64,000 nucleotides of DNA from Pantanalinema rosaneae (GTDB lineage Bacteria > Cyanobacteriota > Cyanobacteriia > Leptolyngbyales > Leptolyngbyaceae), in assembly GCF_050753385.1 (NCBI RefSeq), contig NZ_JBLZFZ010000024.1, positions 33,885 to 97,884 of the forward strand, read 5' to 3'. Of the stretch, positions 26,011-33,441 are shown piece after piece. Under the pieces are notes generated by a model. It worked only from the letters and a program-made list of their open reading frames with translations. It ran no database searches and was not told where the DNA came from. Within the stretch, counting starts at the first letter, position 1. Each line of letters opens with the position of its first letter. The position numbers and the translations under genes were made by a program.

Positions 26011-26484
26011 GTGTTGAGTGGGCGATCGCTGTGGCAAAATGAACGGGCACTTTCTGCGATAGCAGAATTGAACCAACAAAAAAGTGACCCTCGCCGCCTG
26101 GGGAAAGTCACTCAATCGATTCAAGTTCTGCATTCAAGACTACTGGAAGCAAGCGGATTTATGCAAGGACGTGTGGTGGAGTTGATTCGGGAGTTGATGC
26201 AGGCACAACGGCTGAGTATCCGCAAAATTTCTGCCCGGATTGCCCAGGAATATGGCGGTAGTGAAATGGGCTACACCCAGCAAATCAACCGGATTTTGAA
26301 CGATCCAGATTACGATCCCAGCTTCTCAACGGTGCAAAAGATCCTGTTTGCCTTAAATTATTCGATCTGGCAGGGCACGCCGATCGCCGATTTGACCCGG
26401 TTAGAACAACGCCTTGATCAGATGAGCGGGGAAATTGCCGATCTAAAGCAGATTGTTAGCACTCTCCGATCGCGATCGGACTAA
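26011..26484 (+). CDS. Helix-turn-helix-like protein, unknown function
   Basis: A 157-residue protein. Residues about 50-115 have an XRE-type pattern: Leu-Ile-Arg-Glu-Leu-Met-Gln-Ala-Gln-Arg-Leu-Ser-Ile-Arg-Lys-Ile-Ser, then Tyr-Thr-Gln-Gln-Ile-Asn-Arg-Ile-Leu, then Ser-Thr-Val-Gln-Lys-Ile-Leu-Phe-Ala-Leu. A C-terminal coiled coil (about 128-152) follows. It may bind DNA. The frame opens upstream to a TTG at 25978, but that TTG lies inside a hairpin loop without a ribosome-binding site, while the GTG at 26011 has AAGGGGA 6 bases upstream. bioF starts 37 bases after its stop. Confidence 0.7.
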   Translation: MLSGRSLWQNERALSAIAELNQQKSDPRRLGKVTQSIQVLHSRLLEASGFMQGRVVELIRELMQAQRLSIRKISARIAQEYGGSEMGYTQQINRILNDPDYDPSFSTVQKILFALNYSIWQGTPIADLTRLEQRLDQMSGEIADLKQIVSTLRSRSD

Positions 26485-26521
26485 AATTTTCCATTGAGTC
26501 TGCCACTATTGTCTAAACCGG

Positions 26522-27715
26522 ATGTCTACTGATCCCTATGCCTGGATCGATCACGCTCTGACGACGATTCATCGAGCCGATTGGTATCGCTCGGTGAAAT
26601 CGATCCACGGTCGCTCGGGTGCGATCGTCAATCTGGATGGTCAAGCATTAGTCAACTTTGCTAGTAATGATTATCTGGGATTGGCAAGCGACGATCGCTT
26701 AATTGAAGCGGCGATCGCCGCCACTCGGGAGTACGGTACAGGGAGTACAGGCTCACGCTTAATTACCGGACATCGTCCCTTGCACCAAGCCTTGGAACAG
26801 GCGATCGCCCAACTGAAACAAACCGAAGATGCTGTAGTCTTCAGTTCCGGTTATCTGGCGAATATTGGTACTATTAGTGCCTTAGTCGGCAAGCGCGATT
26901 TGATTCTGGCTGACCAATACAACCATTCCAGCCTCAAAAAAGGGGCAATTCTCAGTGGGGCAACGATCGTCGAATATCGGCACAACGATCGGCAACAGGT
27001 CAAGGAATGCTTGCAGCAGCATCGCGATCGCTACCGTCGTTGTCTGCTCCTGACCGATAGTGTGTTTAGTATGGATGGCGATCTCTGTCCCTTACCCCAA
27101 CTGCTGGATTTAGCCGAGCAATTTGACAGCATGATGCTGATTGATGAAGCCCATGCTACGGGAGTCTTGGGGCAGACTGGAGCGGGATGCGTGGAGCATT
27201 TTGGTTGTACTGGCAGACCCCTGATTCAAATGGGCACGTTAAGTAAAGCCTTGGGCAGTTTGGGTGGTTATGTGGCGGGTTCAGCCACGCTAATTGACTT
27301 CCTGCGGAATCGTGCCCCGAGTTGGATTTACACCACAGGGCTATCCCCGGCAGATACGGCGGCAGCTTTAGCCGCGATCGCGATCATTCAGCAAACTCCC
27401 ACGCTCCGGAGTCAACTCTGGCAAAATGTTCGCACCTTGCAACAGGAATTAAATCAGGCGTTACCAGATCTGCCGGCAAATTGGCTGCGGCTGCCCTCTG
27501 AATCACCAATTCTTTGTTTGCAAGTCGATCAACCCGCCACGGTTCTTCAGGTAGGACAAGCGTTGCAAGCCGCCGGTTTTTTTGTGCCAGCGATTCGTCC
27601 GCCGACGGTGCCAACCAGTCGGTTGCGCCTGACTGTGATGGCAACCCATCAACCGGAGCAGTTACAGCAGGTGGCGATCGCCCTCAGCCACGCGATCGCA
27701 AATTTGTCCTCTTAA
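26522..27715 (+). CDS. bioF: 8-amino-7-oxononanoate synthase
   Basis: A 397-residue PLP enzyme that condenses pimeloyl thioester with L-alanine in biotin synthesis. Visible are Asn-Asp-Tyr-Leu-Gly-Leu (about 48), Ser-Thr-Gly-Ser-Arg-Leu-Ile-Thr-Gly, His-Ala-Thr-Gly-Val-Leu-Gly in the cofactor pocket, and the Schiff-base Lys in Gly-Thr-Leu-Ser-Lys-Ala-Leu-Gly-Ser near 241. Length is typical. Other bio genes are not in the window. It follows the helix-turn-helix gene by 37 bases and may be co-transcribed. Confidence 0.93.
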   Translation: MSTDPYAWIDHALTTIHRADWYRSVKSIHGRSGAIVNLDGQALVNFASNDYLGLASDDRLIEAAIAATREYGTGSTGSRLITGHRPLHQALEQAIAQLKQTEDAVVFSSGYLANIGTISALVGKRDLILADQYNHSSLKKGAILSGATIVEYRHNDRQQVKECLQQHRDRYRRCLLLTDSVFSMDGDLCPLPQLLDLAEQFDSMMLIDEAHATGVLGQTGAGCVEHFGCTGRPLIQMGTLSKALGSLGGYVAGSATLIDFLRNRAPSWIYTTGLSPADTAAALAAIAIIQQTPTLRSQLWQNVRTLQQELNQALPDLPANWLRLPSESPILCLQVDQPATVLQVGQALQAAGFFVPAIRPPTVPTSRLRLTVMATHQPEQLQQVAIALSHAIANLSS

Positions 27716-27766
27716 ATCCATTGATTTTTCTACAAAATTAGTTAAATCTGGTATGTAGGGAGACAG

Positions 27767-27782
27767 ACAATTCGCTAATTGT
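27767..27782 (+). terminator. Small hairpin after bioF
   Basis: ACAATT (27767-27772), CGCT, AATTGT (27777-27782) form a 6-bp stem in the bioF-guaB3 spacer. A following GTTTG is T-rich but short, so termination is possible and not certain. Confidence 0.3.
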
Positions 27783-27861
27783 TTGATATGCCAGATCGCT
27801 ATTCAACCAAAGCCCCCAAATTTGCTAACCTAGCTTAAATACACTCTTGGGAACGGGGAAC

Positions 27862-29025
27862 GTGGATATTCAAATTGGACGGGGCAAAACTGCCCGTAGA
27901 GCGTATGGCATCGATGAAATTGCCCTAGCACCGGGACCAAGAACGCTCGATCCCGTGTTGGCAGATACCCGCTGGACGATCGGCGGGATTGAACGTGAAA
28001 TTCCCATTATCGCTAGCGCGATGGATGGGGTAGTGGACGTTGGTATGGCGGTGCGGTTGTCCCAATTAGGGGCATTGGGTGTATTGAACCTGGAAGGGAT
28101 TCAGACTCGCTATGCGGATCCCAATCCGATCCTCGATCGTATTGCCTCTGTGGGCAAAGATGAGTTTGTTAGCTTGATGCAGGAGCTTTATGCCGAACCC
28201 ATCAAGCCGGAATTGATCGAGCAACGCATTCGGGAAATTAAACAACAAGGTGGGATTGCAGCCGTTAGTGCAACTCCGGCGGGCGCATTGAAATATGGTG
28301 AAGCTGTTGCTAAAGCGGAAGCGGATCTTTTCTTTGTGCAGGCAACCGTCGTTTCCACGGCTCACCTATCACCGGAATCCATTACCCCGTTAGATCTGGC
28401 TAATTTCTGCCAGGAAATGCCGATTCCAGTGGTTCTGGGTAACTGTGTCACCTATGAAGTGACTCTAAACCTGATGAAGGCTGGAGCGGCTGGCATTCTG
28501 GTTGGGATTGGACCCGGTGCAGCTTGTACCTCGCGGGGCGTGTTAGGGGTCGGTGTGCCCCAAGCCACTGCGATCGCGGACTGTGCGGCAGCGCGGGATG
28601 ACTACTATCGGGAAACCGGGAACTATGTGCCGGTGATTGCCGATGGTGGCTTGATTACGGGTGGCGATATTTGTAAATGTATTGCCTGCGGTGCGGATGG
28701 GGTGATGATTGGATCGCCCTTTGCCCGAGCCAAGGAAGCTCCCGGACGGGGCTATCACTGGGGTATGGCAACTCCTAGCCCAGTGCTACCGCGCGGCACT
28801 CGGATTCGAGTCGGAACCACGGGAACGCTGGAGCAAATTCTCCGGGGACCCGCCCAACTGGATGATGGGACGCATAACCTGCTAGGAGCTTTGCAAACCA
28901 GCATGGGCACCCTGGGCGCGAAGAACATTAAAGAGATGCAACAGGTGGAAGTGGTGATTGCACCATCCCTGTTGACGGAAGGCAAAGTGTACCAAAAAGC
29001 CCAACAGTTAGGTATGGGTAAGTAA
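27862..29025 (+). CDS. guaB3: GuaB3 family IMP dehydrogenase-related protein
   Basis: A 387-residue TIM-barrel enzyme. It has the IMPDH/GMP-reductase catalytic loop Gly-Ile-Gly-Pro-Gly-Ala-Ala-Cys-Thr-Ser-Arg near 215 and Ile-Ala-Asp-Gly-Gly-Leu, but no CBS domains, as is usual for the GuaB3 branch. From the literature as I recall it, the Synechocystis GuaB3 acts as a GMP reductase rather than an IMP dehydrogenase, so purine salvage (GMP to IMP) is the likelier role. The frame is open to a TTG at 27847; the GTG at 27862 lies behind GGGGAAC and matches the family start. Confidence 0.92.
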   Translation: MDIQIGRGKTARRAYGIDEIALAPGPRTLDPVLADTRWTIGGIEREIPIIASAMDGVVDVGMAVRLSQLGALGVLNLEGIQTRYADPNPILDRIASVGKDEFVSLMQELYAEPIKPELIEQRIREIKQQGGIAAVSATPAGALKYGEAVAKAEADLFFVQATVVSTAHLSPESITPLDLANFCQEMPIPVVLGNCVTYEVTLNLMKAGAAGILVGIGPGAACTSRGVLGVGVPQATAIADCAAARDDYYRETGNYVPVIADGGLITGGDICKCIACGADGVMIGSPFARAKEAPGRGYHWGMATPSPVLPRGTRIRVGTTGTLEQILRGPAQLDDGTHNLLGALQTSMGTLGAKNIKEMQQVEVVIAPSLLTEGKVYQKAQQLGMGK

Positions 29026-29040
29026 ATACAGTGGTTTTTG

Positions 29041-29110
29041 CCCCCCTAGCCCCCAATTTTTTGGGAGAACACGAGTCAAAGTCCTCCAATGCTGAGGATT
29101 TAGGGGGCTG
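29041..29110. repeat. Dispersed repeat family B, copy 1
   Basis: It is bounded by CCCCCTA and TAGGGGG and contains TCAAAGTCCTCCAATGCTGA, a diverged form of the copy at 43557-43649. It lies in the spacer between guaB3 and the amidase gene (convergent stops) and encodes nothing. Confidence 0.7.
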
Positions 29111-29235
29111 ACAGAATTCACCACTGTAGTGCATTCATTGGCAACCGGCTGTCAGTAAGGGGCAGGTTGGATCGGTGGATTGGCTTAACCATGCACTGAG
29201 TCGCAAACCTGCCCTCTGGCTCTATTTAACCTTAA

Positions 29236-30447
29236 TTACCGTTGTAAATAACGTAGGATGCCCTGGGCGATCGCGGCAGCGATTTGGTTGCGACCATTAG
29301 GATCGGCTAATCGACGGGCATCATCGCGTCCGGTGACAAACCCCACTTCGACTAAAACGGCAGGCATCGAAGAGTATCTCATTACATAAAAATTGGCTTG
29401 TTTCACCCCGCGATCGCGCATATCATTCGTTTCTAGAATGCTTTGCTGAATGCTTTTTGCCAAATTCAGACCGGAGCTGTAGTAATAGGTTTCTACGCCA
29501 TTTACATCGGGGCGATTGGCACCAAAGGCATTAGCGTGGATGCTGACAAATGCTGTGGCATTGGCGCGATTAGCGATATCAACCCGAGGTTTTAATTCCA
29601 GGTTGCGCTCATCCTGACGGGTGAGTATGACTCGAACACCCTGCCGTTCTAATAAGGTCGCCACCTGTTTAGAAATCGCTAACACAACATCCGTTTCGCG
29701 TAAACCGCCAATTCCTACTGCGCCTGGATCTGGCCCACCATGTCCTGGGTCAATCACCACCAAAAACCGACCATTGGGAACCTGCGGTAGGCTGGGTGTG
29801 GGAGTCGGACTGCTAGGAGGTGAGGGTGTTGGTAAGGGAGTTGTTGGTCGCGGTAATGGACTGGTCGTTCCTGTGGGTGGGCGGGTAGGAGGTTGGGGTA
29901 GGGGTTCTGTCACCACCACAATACTGCCAGGGGGCACCGAAGCGTTCGGAATCGGGGGAACGGTTGGTGTAGAAGGAAGGGTAGGGACAACTGCAACCCC
30001 CGGTGCCGTGGGGACGGCGATCGTTTGAGTGGGTGGCGCAGCACTGGCAAGCTGGGGTGAAAACTGGGGACGGGGCATTTCTACTGTCCATTGCCGTGCG
30101 GAGGCGTACTGAAACCTGACCTGGCGCGGGTCGATTGTGTAGCCCGGAGCCAATTCCATCACAATGCGGGTGGTTTGAGGATCAAATTGGGCAACTCGCA
30201 TGTTGTTGACAATGCCATCGACGGGCATCGCCTGTTTCGGTCCGCCTAACTTCACCCCAGGTAAATCAATCACTAAGCGGGTGGGATTAGAAACGATTTG
30301 GGCACGCGGTTGGATGCCTTCATCGGTTGCCAGTTCCAGGCGATTCTGAGTGCGATCGAACCGCCAATATTGCAGATTGGCCGCTTGGGCAGATGAGGAC
30401 AGCAAAATTGATCCCAGGAGTGCTGGGAGTAACCAGAGCAGTTTCAC
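29236..30447 (-). CDS. N-acetylmuramoyl-L-alanine amidase with AMIN domain
   Basis: A 403-residue exported cell-wall hydrolase. Residues 1-22 are a signal peptide (cleavage near Ala-Gln-Ala-Ala). About 25-115 is an AMIN domain that would target the septum or envelope, and about 120-215 is a long Pro/Thr/Ser linker. About 222-402 is the zinc amidase (Amidase_3): Asp-Pro-Gly-His-Gly-Gly, Arg-Glu-Thr-Asp, Ser-Ile-His-Ala-Asn-Ala, and the catalytic Glu in Val-Glu-Val-Gly-Phe. It cleaves the bond between muramic acid and the stem peptide, as AmiC-type enzymes do for daughter-cell separation and cell-cell communication in filaments. The spacer upstream to the tRNA holds no gene. Confidence 0.93.
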   Translation of the reverse strand: MKLLWLLPALLGSILLSSSAQAANLQYWRFDRTQNRLELATDEGIQPRAQIVSNPTRLVIDLPGVKLGGPKQAMPVDGIVNNMRVAQFDPQTTRIVMELAPGYTIDPRQVRFQYASARQWTVEMPRPQFSPQLASAAPPTQTIAVPTAPGVAVVPTLPSTPTVPPIPNASVPPGSIVVVTEPLPQPPTRPPTGTTSPLPRPTTPLPTPSPPSSPTPTPSLPQVPNGRFLVVIDPGHGGPDPGAVGIGGLRETDVVLAISKQVATLLERQGVRVILTRQDERNLELKPRVDIANRANATAFVSIHANAFGANRPDVNGVETYYYSSGLNLAKSIQQSILETNDMRDRGVKQANFYVMRYSSMPAVLVEVGFVTGRDDARRLADPNGRNQIAAAIAQGILRYLQR

Positions 30448-30849
30448 GGCTATGTACCTTGCTTAAAACTTCAGGAGGGTCAGTTCAATCAACGCCGCCA
30501 GGTAGATATAGAGATGTCCATTCCCCTGATCGCTGGACAAATTCAGGAGAGACGCAGGTCTGACTCTCCTAAGCAGATGGGGCAATCAACCGATGAACTG
30601 ATTGAAATGAGTATGTCGTTGTTCCTTGCATCCTTGTGACTGAACCGGGGGGAGGAGATGTTCCCGGGAAGTGGAATCTCAATCGCTACACTCACAATCC
30701 ACTCCACTTGCGATCGCTGATCCGGAAAGCTCACCTCGATCGCGGCACAATTTTTTAAGGCGTGGGGCAGGAGACGACCCTGATCGCCCTGGGACATCTA
30801 GCGATCGCACAGATTCAAGCCCACAACTTGGAAGACTGAGAAGACTGTA
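30448..30849. other. Intergenic region, no gene supported
   Basis: 400 bases between the amidase gene and the tRNA. Open frames in it are short and have no recognisable composition. The amidase promoter and the tRNA 3' processing site fall here. Confidence 0.45.
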
Positions 30850-30921
30850 TGGGTGACCTGGGATTCGAACCCAGAACCAGCGGATTAAGAGTCCGATGCG
30901 CTACCGTTGCGCTAGTCACCC
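30850..30921 (-). tRNA. tRNA-Lys (anticodon CTT)
   Basis: On the minus strand 72 bases fold as a cloverleaf. The acceptor stem is GGGTGAC/GTCACCC with discriminator A and no encoded CCA. The D-arm is GCGC/GCGC. The anticodon loop CTCTTAA gives anticodon CTT. The T-arm is CTGGG-TTCGAAT-CCCAG. The outermost anticodon-stem pair is a mismatch and the other four pairs form. It reads AAG. Confidence 0.95.
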
Positions 30922-31112
30922 TGGGAAGTATTTTCGATATTACCAAAAATTGTGGCTATTGGCATCAGACTCATCACTCAAATGACCAATATTTGCTGAA
31001 CTACAAAAAGTCACGCAGTTTTCACAATTAGTGTTTAAGTTGGAGCCATAAGTCCCCGTGAGCAGGTAGAGTTGCCCCCTATTTCTAATCAGCTCTTTGA
31101 GTTAGCACCGCT

Positions 31113-33371
31113 ATGACCCTGCAACAAAAACTCCTGACTACCTTTTTGCCGATTGGGCTGCTCCCCTTAGTGATTGCTGGAGGGTTAAGTGGAGTTTTTA
31201 CCTATCACCGCACTGCCCAGCAGGCAGAAACTCGGTTGCGTAATCTGTCAATTATTACGGCTGAGTTAACCTCTAAGGATCTAGATAATAAAACGACTCT
31301 ATTGTTATCGATCGCGGCTAATCCGCTGATTTTAGAGGCTGTTCGGACAGGGGCAAAACAAGCAGAGGCGGCTAATTTACCTGAGTTACCAATTCCACAC
31401 GTAGAAGCAAAATTTAGTCAAAATAAGCGACTACAACCCAACCCCGTCATCGATAACTATTTAAGAGACATAACTCGGGTTGGCAATTTTGCTGAACTAT
31501 TTTTCACTGATCAGTATGGATTTAACGTGGCGTATAGCCAACCTACCAGTGATTTTGTCCAGCGAGACGAACAGTGGTGGGTGAATGGAAAACAGCTTAA
31601 GCGGTGGATTGGTGTACCGGCGTTTGATCAATCTAGCCAGAAAGTCACGATTGAAATTATTCATGCCATTCATGATCCAGCGTCGCATCAGTTCTTGGGT
31701 GTGTTGAAGGGAGGATATGATGCCAGCCATTTAAAGTACTTAAAGCAAGAGTTACAAAATTTGCAATTCCACCAGTCTGAGCAAGTACAAATTTTAGCGC
31801 TGGAAGATACCTTAACTGCGATCGCGACGATTACCGCTCAGGGAATCAGTACAACTCAAGAAATTCCTGGTAAAGCTGATCTTCCCCAACAAATCCGGCA
31901 ACTCCAAAGACTGTCTGAACAAACAATTTCACCTATTTATCAAGAGGTGCGCCTGTCTACCTGGACGGATCGCGATCGTCAGTATACCTTAGCGACGATT
32001 CCAGGAACCAATTGGGTGGCGGTTACTTCAGTCAAACTGGCTCAAATTCAGGCAGATGCCTATCAGCTTGCCTCGCTATTTGGGCTGTTTTTTCTGGGAC
32101 TGGGCGTTGCGACGACAGGAGTGATCCTGCGGTTTTCCCGCAAGTTGTCGGCACCGTTAAATGATCTGGCTGATGTGGCGCAACAGGTGACAAAAAAAGC
32201 AGATTTTAGTATTCAGGCGAAGGTGGGTGTGCCGGATGATGAAGTGGGGATATTAGCTCGTTCTTTTAATCTGTTACTGCAACGAGTTCAACAACTCCTG
32301 CATGAGCAGACGGTAGCCCAACAAAAATTAGCAGTTTATAACCAGACATTAGAACAGAAGGTGCACGAGCGCACCCAAGAATTGGCGGTTTATAACCAAA
32401 CATTAGAACAAAAAGTGCAGGAGCGAACTCTAGAACTGCATCAGAAAGCTCTAGATCTAGAACAAACATTACAGCAATTACAACAGACCCAATCCCAAAT
32501 GATCCAGGCTGAAAAAATGTCTAGTCTGGGACAATTAGTGGCTGGGGTAGCGCACGAAATTAATAACCCTGTGAACTTTATTCATGGCAATCTCAGCCAT
32601 GTGCAGGAGTATGCCGAGGCACTACTGAATTTTATCCAACTTTATCAAACTCACTATCCTACTCCTGCGCCCGAAATTACTGCCGAAGCGATCGCGATTG
32701 ACCTGGAATTTGTCCAGGCGGATTTACCAAAAACGTTAGATTCTATGCGGCTAGGAACCGATCGCATTCGCCAAATTGTCCTTTCCCTGCGGAATTTCTC
32801 GCGGGTGGATGAAGCTGAATTGAAAGTGGTTGATCTGCATGAGGGAATCGATAGTACCCTGTTAATTTTGCAGCATCGATTAAAAGCCCGACCGGAACAT
32901 CCAGAAATTTTAGTGGTTAAAGACTATGGGGACTTGCCGTTAGTGGAATGTTATCCTGGATCTTTGAATCAAGTATTTATGAATTTATTTGTGAATGCGA
33001 TCGATGCGCTAGAAGAAAAAAAGCTGCATCAGAGCGATCACGTCCTGCAATCCACTCCCAATTGCATTACAATTCGGACTGCCGTTCTGGCTAATCAGTG
33101 GGTAGAAATTGCGATCGCGGATAACGGTATGGGGATGACAGAAACGACTCGAAACCGCTTATTTGAACCCTTTTTTACGACTAAACCTGTGGGGAAAGGT
33201 ACAGGCATGGGAATGCCGATTAGCTATCAAATCATTACCGAAAAACATCATGGCAAGTTGAACTGTTTTTCCCAAGTTGGGGCAGGAACGGAGTTTGTGA
33301 TTCAGATTCCGGTTCAGCAGTTCTTACCTCAATCTAATCAACTTCGGCATCAGCTTAACCTTCAGGCATAA
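31113..33371 (+). CDS. Membrane sensor histidine kinase (HAMP type)
   Basis: A 752-residue kinase. Membrane helix about 10-30, a large external sensor domain about 35-310 (Cache-like by length), membrane helix about 315-338, HAMP about 340-395, a coiled coil about 400-465, HisKA with His in Gly-Val-Ala-His-Glu-Ile-Asn-Asn-Pro-Val-Asn near 482, and HATPase about 600-740 with Gly-Lys-Gly-Thr-Gly-Met-Gly-Met-Pro. The HisKA/HATPase style is that of the NtrB-like family. The coiled coil contains an 18-residue tandem duplication (406-423 and 424-441). No response regulator is adjacent on the same strand. The ATG is preceded by a weak ribosome-binding site. Confidence 0.9.
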   Translation: MTLQQKLLTTFLPIGLLPLVIAGGLSGVFTYHRTAQQAETRLRNLSIITAELTSKDLDNKTTLLLSIAANPLILEAVRTGAKQAEAANLPELPIPHVEAKFSQNKRLQPNPVIDNYLRDITRVGNFAELFFTDQYGFNVAYSQPTSDFVQRDEQWWVNGKQLKRWIGVPAFDQSSQKVTIEIIHAIHDPASHQFLGVLKGGYDASHLKYLKQELQNLQFHQSEQVQILALEDTLTAIATITAQGISTTQEIPGKADLPQQIRQLQRLSEQTISPIYQEVRLSTWTDRDRQYTLATIPGTNWVAVTSVKLAQIQADAYQLASLFGLFFLGLGVATTGVILRFSRKLSAPLNDLADVAQQVTKKADFSIQAKVGVPDDEVGILARSFNLLLQRVQQLLHEQTVAQQKLAVYNQTLEQKVHERTQELAVYNQTLEQKVQERTLELHQKALDLEQTLQQLQQTQSQMIQAEKMSSLGQLVAGVAHEINNPVNFIHGNLSHVQEYAEALLNFIQLYQTHYPTPAPEITAEAIAIDLEFVQADLPKTLDSMRLGTDRIRQIVLSLRNFSRVDEAELKVVDLHEGIDSTLLILQHRLKARPEHPEILVVKDYGDLPLVECYPGSLNQVFMNLFVNAIDALEEKKLHQSDHVLQSTPNCITIRTAVLANQWVEIAIADNGMGMTETTRNRLFEPFFTTKPVGKGTGMGMPISYQIITEKHHGKLNCFSQVGAGTEFVIQIPVQQFLPQSNQLRHQLNLQA

Positions 33372-33377
33372 GCATGA

Positions 33378-33405
33378 CAAAAAAAGGACACCGATTGGGT
33401 GTCCT
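33378..33405 (-). terminator. Terminator of the beta-helix/Calx-beta gene
   Basis: On the minus strand AGGACACC, a 5-base loop and GGTGTCCT form a perfect 8-bp stem followed by seven Ts. It lies 37 bases past the stop of the minus-strand gene and also just after the stop of the convergent kinase. Confidence 0.85.
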
Positions 33406-33441
33406 CTGCATCATTAGCAAGGATACCAAGCTTGCAAAGCT

